Shown in pieces: positions 16,206-24,855 of a DNA stretch of 64,000 bases. The translations under genes were made by a program, and so were the position numbers. The notes below the pieces were generated by a model. That model worked only from the letters and a program-made list of their open reading frames with translations. It searched no databases and was not told where the DNA came from. The stretch's first letter is position 1. Every line of letters starts with the position of its first letter. Where the stretch lies: assembly GCA_045538755.1 (NCBI GenBank), contig JAZQEC010000005.1:197556-261555 (forward strand), written 5' to 3'. Source of the stretch: UBA1738 sp045538755. GTDB taxonomy: Bacteria > Bacillota > Clostridia > UBA1381.

Positions 16206-16604
16206 ATGCAAATAACTGATCCAATCGCAGATATGTTAACACGTATCAGAAATGCAAACACAGCAAAGCATGAAACAGTTGATATTCCTGCGTCTAATAT
16301 GAAGAAAGCTATTGCTGAAATCCTGAATAATGAAGGCTACATTAAGGGCTATCAGATTATTGAGGATGGTAAGCAGGGTGTTATAAGAGTAACACTTAAG
16401 TACGGTGCTAACAAGGAAAAGGTTATCAGCGGGATTAAGAGAGTATCTAAGCCGGGTCTTAGAATGTATGCTCCGGCTGATGAACTTCCAAGAGTTTTGA
16501 AGGGACTGGGAATTGCAATCATCTCAACTTCAAAGGGCATTATGACAGACAAAGAAGCAAGAAAGCAGCACATTGGCGGCGAAGTTTTAGCATTTGTTTG
16601 GTAA
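16206..16604 (+). CDS. rpsH: 30S ribosomal protein S8
   Basis: 132 residues, with the DPIADMLTRIRNA start and ISTSKGIMTDKEARKQHIGGEVLAFVW end. In E. coli S8 represses the spc operon; no equivalent site is obvious here apart from the hairpin just upstream. Confidence 0.97.
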   Translation: MQITDPIADMLTRIRNANTAKHETVDIPASNMKKAIAEILNNEGYIKGYQIIEDGKQGVIRVTLKYGANKEKVISGIKRVSKPGLRMYAPADELPRVLKGLGIAIISTSKGIMTDKEARKQHIGGEVLAFVW

Positions 16605-16614
16605 GATAAAATCG

Positions 16615-16642
16615 TTTTGTGTTATTTCCTGAAAGCACAAAA
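16615..16642 (+). other. Hairpin in the rpsH-rplF spacer
   Basis: TTTTGTG (16615-16621) pairs with CACAAAA (16636-16642). Short and A+T-rich; role unknown. Confidence 0.35.
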
Positions 16643-16669
16643 TTTGAAAACTTTTAAGGAGGAAAAACT

Positions 16670-17218
16670 ATGTCAAGAATAGGTAAAATGCCTATACCGG
16701 TACCAGCTGGTGTTACGGTTACAATAGGCAGCGGCAACGAAGTTACAGTTAAAGGCCCAAACGGCACACTGTCAAGAACACTTCATGCTGATATGATTAT
16801 TAAGAACGAAAACAACGAAATTATCGTTGAGCGTCCGTCAGAAGAGAAGATGCACAAGGCTCTTCATGGTCTGACAAGAACTTTGGTAAACAACATGGTA
16901 GTTGGTGTTACAACAGGCTTTACAAAAGAGCTTGAAATCAACGGTGTTGGTTACAGAGCACAGATGCAGGGTAAGAAGCTTGTACTAAGCCTTGGTTATT
17001 CACATCCGGTTGAGTACGAAGCAGAAGAAGGCATCACAATTGAAGTTCCAGCTCCTAACAAAATTCTTGTTAAGGGTGCAAACAAAGAGCGTGTTGGTGC
17101 AGTAGCTGCTAAAATCAGAGAATACAGAATGCCAGAACCATACAAGGGCAAGGGTATTAAGTATATCGACGAAGTTATCAGACGTAAAGAAGGTAAAGCG
17201 GGAGCTAAGAAGAAATAA
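16670..17218 (+). CDS. rplF: 50S ribosomal protein L6
   Basis: 182 residues, two repeated alpha-beta domains. SRIGKMPIPVPAGVTV and the C-terminal PEPYKGKGIKYIDEVIRRKEGK motif that touches the sarcin-ricin loop region are present. Confidence 0.97.
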   Translation: MSRIGKMPIPVPAGVTVTIGSGNEVTVKGPNGTLSRTLHADMIIKNENNEIIVERPSEEKMHKALHGLTRTLVNNMVVGVTTGFTKELEINGVGYRAQMQGKKLVLSLGYSHPVEYEAEEGITIEVPAPNKILVKGANKERVGAVAAKIREYRMPEPYKGKGIKYIDEVIRRKEGKAGAKKK

Positions 17219-17237
17219 TAGAAAGGAGTGTTCTTAA

Positions 17238-17597
17238 ATGATAAACAAAAAAAGTAGTAATGTTGCAAGACTTAAACGTCACCAGAGAGTCAGAAAGAAC
17301 ATCTCCGGCAGCGCGGAGAGACCTCGTCTGAACGTTTACAGAAGCTTAAATCACATTTATGCTCAGATTATAGATGACACAAAGGGTATCACCTTAGTTA
17401 GTGCTTCAAGCCTGGATAAAGACTTCACAGGTTACGGCGGAAATATCGAGGGTGCAAAGGCTGTCGGTAATGCAGTAGCTAAGAAGGCTTTGGAAAAAGG
17501 CATTAAAGCCGTTGTATTCGACAGAGGCGGATACATTTATCACGGTAGAGTTGCAGCTCTTGCAGAAGGTGCAAGAGAAGGCGGCTTGGAATTCTAA
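17238..17597 (+). CDS. rplR: 50S ribosomal protein L18
   Basis: 119 residues. The basic N-terminus (RLKRHQRVRKNISG) and the VFDRGGYIYHGRVAALAEGAREGGL end are typical. L18 binds 5S rRNA with L5. Confidence 0.97.
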   Translation: MINKKSSNVARLKRHQRVRKNISGSAERPRLNVYRSLNHIYAQIIDDTKGITLVSASSLDKDFTGYGGNIEGAKAVGNAVAKKALEKGIKAVVFDRGGYIYHGRVAALAEGAREGGLEF

Positions 17598-17615
17598 TTA
17601 AAGGAGGAAAAACTT

Positions 17616-18119
17616 GTGGCTGAAAGAATAGATGCATCAACTCTCGACTTACAGGAGAAGTTGGTTGAAATTAATCGTGTTTCTAAGACTGTAAAGGGCG
17701 GTAGAACAATGCGTTTCTCAGCATTGATGGTAGTCGGCGACGGCAACGGTCATGTAGGCTGCGGAACAGGTAAGGCTGCTGAAATCCCTGATGCTATCAG
17801 AAAGGGTATTGAAGACGCTAAGAAGAATATGGTTACCGTTGCTTTAAAGGATACAACAATCACACACGAAATTATCGGTGAGTACGGTGCAGGAAGAGTG
17901 CTTTTAAAGCCTGCTAAGGAAGGTACCGGAGTTATTGCCGGCGGTGCAGTAAGAGCAGTTGTTGAGCTTGCCGGAATTAAGGATATCAGAACAAAATGCC
18001 TGCGTTCTAACAACAAGAAAAACGTTGTTAAGGCTACAATCGCCGGTCTTGCGAACTTGAAGGAAGCAGATGCTGTTGCAAAGCTTCGTGGCAAGGAAGT
18101 TGACCAAATTATAGGTTAA
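17616..18119 (+). CDS. rpsE: 30S ribosomal protein S5
   Basis: 167 residues from a GTG start at 17616 with AAAGGAGGAAAA upstream. The dsRNA-binding-like VNRVSKTVKGGRTMRFSAL-type region (here EINRVSKTVKGGRTMRFSA), VGDGNGHVGCGTGKA and the GVIAGGAVRAVVELAG segment are intact. Confidence 0.96.
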   Translation: MAERIDASTLDLQEKLVEINRVSKTVKGGRTMRFSALMVVGDGNGHVGCGTGKAAEIPDAIRKGIEDAKKNMVTVALKDTTITHEIIGEYGAGRVLLKPAKEGTGVIAGGAVRAVVELAGIKDIRTKCLRSNNKKNVVKATIAGLANLKEADAVAKLRGKEVDQIIG

Positions 18120-18134
18120 GGAGGCCAGAGCATT

Positions 18135-18308
18135 ATGTTAAAGATTAAATTAGTAAGAAGCACAATCGGTTGCAAAAAGGACCAGATCGCAACAGTTGCT
18201 GCTTTGGGACTAAAGAAGATCAGAGATGTTAAAGAACACAAAGATACACCTCAGATCAGAGGTATGATAAACAAGGTTTCTCACCTTGTAGAGGTTGAAG
18301 AAAACTAA
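18135..18308 (+). CDS. rpmD: 50S ribosomal protein L30
   Basis: 57 residues, starting MLKIKLVRSTIGC and containing AALGLKKIRD and the MINKVSHLVEVEE end. Small single-domain protein between rpsE and rplO, which is its conserved place. The ATG has AAGGAGG upstream, part of which overlaps the rpsE stop. Confidence 0.96.
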   Translation: MLKIKLVRSTIGCKKDQIATVAALGLKKIRDVKEHKDTPQIRGMINKVSHLVEVEEN

Positions 18309-18338
18309 GGTTAAATTGACAAGAAGGAGGTGTAGCAA

Positions 18339-18779
18339 ATGAGATTAGACGAACTTAAGCCAACAGAGGGTTCAAGATTTGCTGTCAAAAGAGTAGGCAG
18401 AGGTATCGGTTCAGGAACTGGTAAAACCTCAGGTAAAGGTCATAAGGGTCAGAATGCACGTTCAGGCGGCGGTGTAAGACCGGGCTTTGAAGGTGGTCAG
18501 ATGCCATTATACAGACGTTTGCCTAAGAGAGGATTTACAAATATATTTGCTAAACAGTATGTTACAATCAATGTTGAAGTTTTAGAGAAATTTGAAAACG
18601 GAACAGAGGTAACAGCTGAAACTTTGAAGGAAGCTGGAATCATTTCCAAGACTCTTGACGGAGTTAAAATTTTGGGAAGAGGCGAGCTTACAAAGAGCCT
18701 TAATGTAAAGGTGGCAAACTATACAGCATCAGCTAAGGAAAAGATCGAAAAGGCCGGTGGAAAGGCAGAGGTGATCTAA
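18339..18779 (+). CDS. rplO: 50S ribosomal protein L15
   Basis: 146 residues. The MRLDELKPTEGSR start and the Gly-rich GRGIGSGTGKTSGKGHKGQ extension that threads into 23S rRNA are clear. One base separates it from secY, whose ribosome-binding site is inside the rplO end. Confidence 0.97.
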   Translation: MRLDELKPTEGSRFAVKRVGRGIGSGTGKTSGKGHKGQNARSGGGVRPGFEGGQMPLYRRLPKRGFTNIFAKQYVTINVEVLEKFENGTEVTAETLKEAGIISKTLDGVKILGRGELTKSLNVKVANYTASAKEKIEKAGGKAEVI

Positions 18780-18780
18780 T

Positions 18781-20124
18781 ATGTTTAATACAATTAGAAA
18801 TGCTTTTAAAATTCCTGAGCTCAGAAAGAGATTGTGGTTTACATTCGCGATGATGATTGTTTTCAGACTCGGTGCCCACATCCCAGTACCATTTTTAACA
18901 AAGGATGCTATGGAAGCATTTATGGGAGTTAATACAGGAAATACTTTTACAGATCTTTTCTCATTGTTTAACGTATTTACAGGTGGTGCGTTTGCAAATG
19001 CAACCGTTATGGCACTTGGTGTATCACCATACATCAACGCATCAATTATTGTTCAGCTTTTAGCTGTTGCAATTCCTGCTCTTGAAAGACTTGCAAAAGA
19101 AGGTCTTGAAGGAAGAAAGAAGTTAAACAAAATTACTAGATATTTAGGTATTATCCTTGCATTCGTTCAGGGTGCAGGACTCTATGTAACACTTCACAAC
19201 ATTGGTGTTGAAAACAGTATTACTACTATCCAGAATGAAGGATGGCTTGCATTCTTTGTTATCACACTTACATTCACAGCTGGTACTGCGTTCATAGTAT
19301 GGCTTGGTGAACTCATTACAGAAAAGGGTATCGGAAACGGTGTTTCCCTTATCATCTTTGCAGGTATCATTTCAAGCATTCCATCAGGAGCTATGTCAAT
19401 TTATAGCAACTTGCTGGCTGGTGGTATGACACTAAGAGGTATTATCCTTACAGCAGGTATCGTAATAGTAGCAGTTTTAGCTATTGTATTGGTAGTGCTG
19501 TTTGATACTGCAGAAAGAAGAATCCCTGTTCAGTATGCAAAACGTGTTGTTGGTAGAAAGATGTACGGCGGACAGAGCACAAACATTCCAATTAAGGTTG
19601 TTATGGGCGGTGTTATGCCAATCATCTTTGCATCAAGCATTATGGCTTTCCCTGCAACAATCGTAAGACTTGCATCAAGCGGAAATCTTCCACAGACAGG
19701 ATTCTGGTATAGAGTTTTAGGATGTTTAACAGCAGGCTTCGGTCCTAGCTGGACAGATGCTGTTTATTCAGCAATCTACTTCCTGCTCATTATCTTCTTC
19801 ACATACTTCTATTCATCAATTCAGTTCAATCCTATTGAAATGGCGAATAATATGAAGAAGTCGGGCGGATATATTCCGGGTTACAGACCTGGTAAACCAA
19901 CAAGTGATTATATCGCAAAGGTTGCGCAGAGACTCAACCTAACAGGTGCTATATTCCTAGGAATCATAGCAATCCTTCCTGTAATTGCAGGAGCAGTATT
20001 CGGAATTCCGGGCTTGCAGCTCGGCGGTACATCACTTCTCATTATGGAAGGTGTTGCACTTGAAACTGTAAGACAGATAGAATCACAGATGGTTATGAGA
20101 AATTATAAAGGATTTTTAGGATAA
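18781..20124 (+). CDS. secY: Protein translocase subunit SecY
   Basis: 447 residues with ten hydrophobic segments, the number expected for the SecYEG channel. RLGAHIPVPFL near TM1, the GVSPYINASIIVQLL plug/TM2 region and the GTSLLIMEGVALETVRQIESQ end are conserved. It exports unfolded proteins with SecA across the cytoplasmic membrane. It is embedded in the ribosomal operon as in most bacteria. Confidence 0.98.
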   Translation: MFNTIRNAFKIPELRKRLWFTFAMMIVFRLGAHIPVPFLTKDAMEAFMGVNTGNTFTDLFSLFNVFTGGAFANATVMALGVSPYINASIIVQLLAVAIPALERLAKEGLEGRKKLNKITRYLGIILAFVQGAGLYVTLHNIGVENSITTIQNEGWLAFFVITLTFTAGTAFIVWLGELITEKGIGNGVSLIIFAGIISSIPSGAMSIYSNLLAGGMTLRGIILTAGIVIVAVLAIVLVVLFDTAERRIPVQYAKRVVGRKMYGGQSTNIPIKVVMGGVMPIIFASSIMAFPATIVRLASSGNLPQTGFWYRVLGCLTAGFGPSWTDAVYSAIYFLLIIFFTYFYSSIQFNPIEMANNMKKSGGYIPGYRPGKPTSDYIAKVAQRLNLTGAIFLGIIAILPVIAGAVFGIPGLQLGGTSLLIMEGVALETVRQIESQMVMRNYKGFLG

Positions 20125-20145
20125 AGACAGAAAGGCGGCAACTAT

Positions 20146-20781
20146 ATGAAGCTGATACTACTTGGACCTCCGGGAGCCGGAAAAGGAACTCAAGCAGAAG
20201 TATTAACGAAACAGTTTGGTATTGAAACTATTTCGACGGGTGTAATGTTAAGAGCTGCCATGAGAGAAGGTACCCAGCTTGGTAAACTGGCAAAACAGTA
20301 TATCGACGAAGGAAAGCTTGTACCTGACGAGGTTGTCGTTGGCATTGTTAAAGACAGACTGTCAAAGGACGACTGCAAAAATGGATTTATTCTTGATGGT
20401 TTCCCAAGAACTATCGCACAGGCTGAAGCACTTGAAGAAGCAGGTATTGAAATTGATAAGGTTCTCTCTCTTGAGGTTGACGACGAGGTAATCGTGGAAA
20501 GACTTACAGGAAGAAGAGAATGCAAAAACTGCGGAACGCCGTATCACATTAAGAATAAGCCGATTCCGGCTGACGGAAAATGTACTGTATGCGGCAGTGA
20601 TGAAATTGTTCAGCGTGCAGATGACAATGAGGAAACTATCAGAAACCGTATTGAGGTTTATCACGAACAGACAGAACCTATCAAAGAGTACTACGCATCC
20701 AAGGGTAAGGTAATAAGTGTTGACAGCTCAAAAACAGTTGAAGATACTAACGCAGCTGTTAATAAAGCACTTGGCCTTTAA
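20146..20781 (+). CDS. adk: Adenylate kinase (zinc-type)
   Basis: 211 residues. The P-loop GPPGAGKGTQ is at residues 7-16, the NMP-binding domain follows, and the LID holds a four-cysteine zinc site (CKNCG...CTVCG), as in Gram-positive Adk. DGFPRTIAQAE is present. It interconverts ATP+AMP and 2 ADP. The usual secY-adk-map order is kept. Confidence 0.98.
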   Translation: MKLILLGPPGAGKGTQAEVLTKQFGIETISTGVMLRAAMREGTQLGKLAKQYIDEGKLVPDEVVVGIVKDRLSKDDCKNGFILDGFPRTIAQAEALEEAGIEIDKVLSLEVDDEVIVERLTGRRECKNCGTPYHIKNKPIPADGKCTVCGSDEIVQRADDNEETIRNRIEVYHEQTEPIKEYYASKGKVISVDSSKTVEDTNAAVNKALGL

Positions 20782-20795
20782 AAATAGGAGAAGCA

Positions 20796-21542
20796 ATGAT
20801 TACTATAAAATCAAAGTCTGAAATTGAAAAAATGCGTGCAGCAGGAAAAATTACAGGCGATGCATTAAGATTAGTTGAAAAACATATCAGACCAGGTATA
20901 TCAACTCTGGAGCTTGATAAAATTGCTTATGACTTTATAAAAAAACAGGGTGCCACACCGTCTTTTCTAAACTATAACGGTTTTCCGGGAAGTATATGTG
21001 CATCACCCAATAGCTGGGTGGTTCACGGTATTCCCTCAAAGAATGTTGTTTTAAAAGAAGGCGACATAATAAGTATCGATATGGGAGCCTTAAAAGATGG
21101 CTACCATAGCGATGCTGCAAGAACCTTCGCTGTCGGAAAAATTTCTGACGAAGCACAACGTTTGATAGACGTAACGAAGCAAAGCTTCTTTGAAGGAATA
21201 AAGTATGCGACTCACGGAGCAAAACTTGGTGATGTGTCAGCAGCAATTCAGGAATATGTCGAAAAGCACGGTTATTCAGTCGTAAGAGACCTAGTAGGTC
21301 ACGGCATAGGAAAGAATTTGCATGAAGACCCGAATGTTCCGAACTTTGGACATAAGGGAAAGGGTGTCCGGCTTGCTGCCGGAATGACACTTGCTGTTGA
21401 ACCTATGGTTAATGAAGGCGAGTATGACATTGTCGTTTTAGATGATGACTGGACCTGTGAAACAGAGGACGGAAGTCTGTCGGCACACTATGAAAACACA
21501 ATCCTTATTACAAAAGGTGAATGTGAAATTTTAACACTGTAA
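20796..21542 (+). CDS. map: Methionine aminopeptidase type I
   Basis: 248 residues. Metal ligands are visible in IDMGALKDGYHSDAARTF (two Asp), LVGHGIGK (His), AVEPMV (Glu) and HYENTI (Glu). It removes the initiator Met from nascent proteins. A minor oddity is SPNSWVVHGIPS where SVNEEVVHGIPS is usual; the key His remains. It lies 14 bases after adk. Confidence 0.96.
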   Translation: MITIKSKSEIEKMRAAGKITGDALRLVEKHIRPGISTLELDKIAYDFIKKQGATPSFLNYNGFPGSICASPNSWVVHGIPSKNVVLKEGDIISIDMGALKDGYHSDAARTFAVGKISDEAQRLIDVTKQSFFEGIKYATHGAKLGDVSAAIQEYVEKHGYSVVRDLVGHGIGKNLHEDPNVPNFGHKGKGVRLAAGMTLAVEPMVNEGEYDIVVLDDDWTCETEDGSLSAHYENTILITKGECEILTL

Positions 21543-21557
21543 ACGGAGGATTGTGAA

Positions 21558-21812
21558 ATGGATATTTCGAGAGGAAGTCTGGTATACTCAAGAGCCGGCC
21601 GCGATAAAGGAATGCTTTTTATGGTTTTATCGGCAGATGGTGACTTTGTATATCTTACAGACGGCGATACACGAAAGGTTTTAAAGCCTAAAAAGAAGAA
21701 GCTCAAGCACATAAATAAAACCAATACGGTTTTAAACCTTGATTTTGAAAATATTTCAGATTCAGCGGTGCGAAAAGCTTTGGCGGAATATTTGGATATT
21801 GTTGGGAGGTAG
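21558..21812 (+). CDS. KOW-domain RNA-binding protein
   Basis: 84 residues. The N-terminal RGSLVYSRAGRDKGMLFMVL segment is a KOW/L14e-like fold, followed by a Lys-rich KPKKKKLKHINKTN stretch. Members are often found between map and infA in clostridia and are annotated as L14e-like or KOW RNA-binding proteins. The exact role is unknown, probably linked to ribosomes. Confidence 0.85.
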   Translation: MDISRGSLVYSRAGRDKGMLFMVLSADGDFVYLTDGDTRKVLKPKKKKLKHINKTNTVLNLDFENISDSAVRKALAEYLDIVGR

Positions 21813-21817
21813 TAGCT

Positions 21818-22036
21818 TTGGCAAAGGAAGATGTTTTGGAATTAGAGGGTACGGTTGTTGAAACCCTGCCCAATGCTATGTTTAAGGTTGAGCTTGAAAA
21901 CGGCCATCAAATTTTGGCTCATATTTCAGGCAAGCTCCGAATGAACTTCATTAAGATTCTTCCGGGTGATAAGGTGACAATCGAGATGTCGCCCTATGAC
22001 CTTACAAGAGGCAGAATCACTTGGAGATCTAAATAA
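21818..22036 (+). CDS. infA: Translation initiation factor IF-1
   Basis: 72 residues, the family length, from a TTG start at 21818 with GGGAGGT upstream. The OB-fold sequence AKEDVLELEGTVVETLPNAMF and the end YDLTRGRITWRSK are diagnostic. The rare TTG start is expected to lower its translation. A partial copy of its 3' end follows the stop (see the repeat at 22010-22056). Confidence 0.97.
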   Translation: MAKEDVLELEGTVVETLPNAMFKVELENGHQILAHISGKLRMNFIKILPGDKVTIEMSPYDLTRGRITWRSK

Positions 22037-22056
22037 AGGTAGAATCCACTTGGAGA
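22010..22056. repeat. Short duplication of the infA 3' end
   Basis: GGCAGAATCACTTGGAGA (22010-22026 region) recurs after the stop as GGTAGAATCCACTTGGAGA (22038-22056), with one substitution and one inserted base. The second copy sits just before the rpmJ ribosome-binding site. Confidence 0.75.
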
Positions 22057-22074
22057 ATAAGGAGGATAACGTAA

Positions 22075-22188
22075 ATGAAAGTACGTCCATCAGTAAAGCC
22101 TATTTGCGAAAAGTGTAAAATCATTAAGCGCAAAGGCAAAATAATGGTAATTTGTGAGAACCCGAAACATAAACAGAAACAAGGCTGA
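22075..22188 (+). CDS. rpmJ: 50S ribosomal protein L36 (zinc form)
   Basis: 37 residues, MKVRPSVKPICEKCK start. The zinc ligands are C11, C14, C27 and H32 (the C+ form). AAGGAGG lies upstream. L36 normally follows infA, as here. Confidence 0.97.
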   Translation: MKVRPSVKPICEKCKIIKRKGKIMVICENPKHKQKQG

Positions 22189-22404
22189 TTTCACTTTTAA
22201 AATTCACATATAACCTAAGGGTTATAATCCATAATTTTAAATGAAATCAAAATGTATATGTTTGGTTATCACAATTTTGCGAGGGTAAAGCCCTTGCTAA
22301 GTAAAAATTGTTATCAGCAGCTAAAGAGCGGCTGTCACAAAGTGAAGCTTTAACTGCTTATAATATTAAGAAATTGTGAGATTTATGCTAGTGGAGGTGT
22401 AATA
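22189..22404 (+). promoter_or_regulatory. Structured spacer/leader before rpsM
   Basis: The 216-base gap holds a strong two-part hairpin: an inner stem GCGAGGG/CCCTTGC (22279-22285 with 22291-22297) inside an outer ACAATTTT/AAAATTGT stem (22271-22278 with 22304-22311), then further short pairings (CAGC/GCTG) up to about 22340. A TATAAT is at 22223-22228, without a convincing -35 box. It may be a leader controlling the rpsM-rpsK-rpsD-rpoA-rplQ part. Confidence 0.5.
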
Positions 22405-22773
22405 ATGGCTAGAATAGCAGGTGTTGACTTACCAAGAGAAAAGAGAGTTGAAATCGGTTTAACTTATATCTACGGTATCGGTCTTAAGACATCACAGAAG
22501 CTCCTTAAGGAGAACAATATTAACCCTGATACCAGAGTTAAGGATTTAACAGAAGATGAAGTAAACAAGTTAAGAGAAGCAATCAGCAACAACTACACAG
22601 TTGAAGGTGAGCTTAAAACACAGGTATCTCTTGATATCAAGAGACTTATGGAAATAGGTTGTTACAGAGGTGTTCGTCATAGAAAGGGACTTCCTGTACG
22701 TGGACAGAACACAAAGAACAACGCAAGGACAAGAAAAGGTCCAGCCAGAACAATGGCTAACAAAAAGAAGTAA
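22405..22773 (+). CDS. rpsM: 30S ribosomal protein S13
   Basis: 122 residues, with ARIAGVDLPREKRVEIGLTYIYGIG and the RGVRHRKGLPVRGQNTKNNARTRKGP tail that reaches the P-site tRNA. First gene of the alpha section of the operon. Confidence 0.98.
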   Translation: MARIAGVDLPREKRVEIGLTYIYGIGLKTSQKLLKENNINPDTRVKDLTEDEVNKLREAISNNYTVEGELKTQVSLDIKRLMEIGCYRGVRHRKGLPVRGQNTKNNARTRKGPARTMANKKK

Positions 22774-22788
22774 AGGAGGTACTAAGCA

Positions 22789-23184
22789 ATGGCAAAAGTA
22801 GCAAAAAGAACTACACGTACAAAGCGTGTTAAGAAAAATATTGAAAAGGGAGCTGCTCATATTCGCTCAACTTTCAACAACACAATCGTTACTATTACTG
22901 ACGTAAACGGTAATGCACTTTCTTGGGCTTCAGCCGGTGGCTTAGGCTTCCGCGGTTCTAAAAAGAGCACTCCGTTTGCTGCACAGACAGCAGCAGAGAC
23001 AGCAGCAAAGGCTGCTATGGAACACGGCCTTAAAACCGTTGAGGTTTATGTTAAGGGACCGGGTGCCGGTCGTGAAGCTGCAATTCGTGCACTTCAGGCT
23101 GCAGGTCTTGAAGTTACAATGATTAAAGACGTAACTCCAATCCCTCATAACGGCTGCAGACCGCCTAAGAGAAGAAGAGTTTGA
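22789..23184 (+). CDS. rpsK: 30S ribosomal protein S11
   Basis: 131 residues. AHIRSTFNNTIVTITD and the end TPIPHNGCRPPKRRRV are diagnostic. S11 forms the 30S platform. It is 15 bases after rpsM. Confidence 0.98.
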   Translation: MAKVAKRTTRTKRVKKNIEKGAAHIRSTFNNTIVTITDVNGNALSWASAGGLGFRGSKKSTPFAAQTAAETAAKAAMEHGLKTVEVYVKGPGAGREAAIRALQAAGLEVTMIKDVTPIPHNGCRPPKRRRV

Positions 23185-23222
23185 TTAATTATTGTAATTA
23201 AAAGTAAAAGGAGGAATTTAAG

Positions 23223-23816
23223 ATGGCTAGAAATATGCAACCAGTTCTGAAAAGATGCAGAACTTTAGGAATTGAGCCTGCTGTTATGGGTATTCACAAA
23301 TCTTCAAACAAGAACCCAAATAAGAGCAGAAAGAAACAATCTGAATATGGTTTGCAGTTAAATGAAAAGCAGAAGGTTAAGTTTATATACGGCGTTTTGG
23401 AGAAGCAGTTCAGAAAATATTATGTAATGGCTACCAAAAAGCACGGTATTACAGGTGAAGAACTGTTATCAATCCTTGAAACAAGACTTGATAATGTAGT
23501 CTTCAGATTAGGCCTCGCAAACACAAGAAGAGAAGCAAGACAGATCGTAAATCACGGACACATTCTTGTTAACGGTAAGAAGGTAGATATTCCTTCATAT
23601 ATCGTTAAGACAGGCGACACCATTGCACTTCGCGAGAAGAGCAAGGCTTCACAGAGAATGAAAGATATAGCTGAAGCAAATGCTTCAAGAGCTGTACCAA
23701 AGTGGTTAGACATGGACAAGAATACATCACAGGGTAAGGTTGTTGCACTTCCTACACGTGAAGATATTGATTACGAAGTAGAAGAACACCTCATCGTCGA
23801 ATTGTATTCTAAGTAA
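23223..23816 (+). CDS. rpsD: 30S ribosomal protein S4 (zinc-free form)
   Basis: 197 residues. The C-terminal S4 RNA-binding domain (RLDNVVFRLGLANTRREARQIVNHGHILVNGKKV region) is normal. The N-terminal region has only one Cys (KRCRTLG) in place of the four-Cys zinc site, so it is the C- form, while S14, L36 and L24 here keep zinc ligands. S4 often represses the alpha operon. Confidence 0.97.
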   Translation: MARNMQPVLKRCRTLGIEPAVMGIHKSSNKNPNKSRKKQSEYGLQLNEKQKVKFIYGVLEKQFRKYYVMATKKHGITGEELLSILETRLDNVVFRLGLANTRREARQIVNHGHILVNGKKVDIPSYIVKTGDTIALREKSKASQRMKDIAEANASRAVPKWLDMDKNTSQGKVVALPTREDIDYEVEEHLIVELYSK

Positions 23817-23879
23817 TAAATGTTTTTACCCTCGGTAAGTGGATAAGTTACATGAATATGTGAAGGAGGGTTCGATACG

Positions 23880-24824
23880 ATGATAGAAATGGAAAAGCCC
23901 AATATAGAATGTAAATCATTAACAGGAAACTTCGGTGTTTTTGAAGTAACACCGCTTGAACGTGGTTATGCTACCACAATAGGAAATTCATTGCGCAGAA
24001 TTTTGCTTTCATCACTTCCGGGTGCTGCAGCAACTTCTGTCAAGATTGACGGTGTTCAGCACGAGTTTTCAACAGTTCCGGGTGTTAAGGAAGATGTTAC
24101 AGAGCTTATTTTAAATATTAAAAAGCTTGCACTAAAATTACATTCTGACTCGCCAAAAACAGTATATATTGAAGCAAAGGGTGCTTGTGAGATTACTGCA
24201 GCTGACATCACAGCTGATGCAGATGTAGAAATCTTCAATCCTGACTTGCATATTGCGACTTTGAACGAAGATGCAAGATTGTATATGGAAATCACTGTTG
24301 CAAAGGGCAGAGGATATATTTCTGCTGATAAAAATAAGCAGATGCTTCAGCCACCGGTTGGAGTTATCCCTGTGGATTCAATATTCACTCCTGTAAGCAA
24401 GGTAAACTATACTGTTGAAAATACACGAGTTGGCAGCAACACCGACAGAGAGAAACTCACTGTTGAGGTTACTACTAACGGAACAACAAAGCCTGATGAG
24501 GCTGTTAGCTTAGCTGCTAAGATAATGAATGACCTTTTGATGCTGTTCGTTGACCTTTCAGAGGACGCAAAGAATACTGAAATTGTCAAGGAAAAGGAAG
24601 AAAGCAAGAAGGAAAAAGTACTGGAAATGTCAATCGAAGATTTAGACCTTTCAGTTCGTTCATACAACTGCTTGAAGCGTGCCGGTATCAATACCGTAGA
24701 AGATCTTGCGAACAAGTCAGAAGAGGAAATGATGAAGGTCAGAAACCTCGGAAGAAAGTCGCTTGACGAAGTTAAGTATAAGTTGCATGCTTTAGGCTTG
24801 GCGCTAAAAGAAGAAGAAGACTAA
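23880..24824 (+). CDS. rpoA: RNA polymerase alpha subunit
   Basis: 314 residues. The N-terminal dimerisation domain has PLERGYATTIGNSLRRILLSSLPG. The C-terminal domain with SVRSYNCLKRAGINTVEDLANKSEEEMMKVRNLGRKSLDEV contacts UP elements and activators. An acidic/Lys-rich linker (EKEESKKEK) joins them. Start has GGAGGG upstream. Confidence 0.98.
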   Translation: MIEMEKPNIECKSLTGNFGVFEVTPLERGYATTIGNSLRRILLSSLPGAAATSVKIDGVQHEFSTVPGVKEDVTELILNIKKLALKLHSDSPKTVYIEAKGACEITAADITADADVEIFNPDLHIATLNEDARLYMEITVAKGRGYISADKNKQMLQPPVGVIPVDSIFTPVSKVNYTVENTRVGSNTDREKLTVEVTTNGTTKPDEAVSLAAKIMNDLLMLFVDLSEDAKNTEIVKEKEESKKEKVLEMSIEDLDLSVRSYNCLKRAGINTVEDLANKSEEEMMKVRNLGRKSLDEVKYKLHALGLALKEEED

Positions 24825-24855
24825 TTTTCTCGGATAAAAAAAGGAGGGATTGTTA

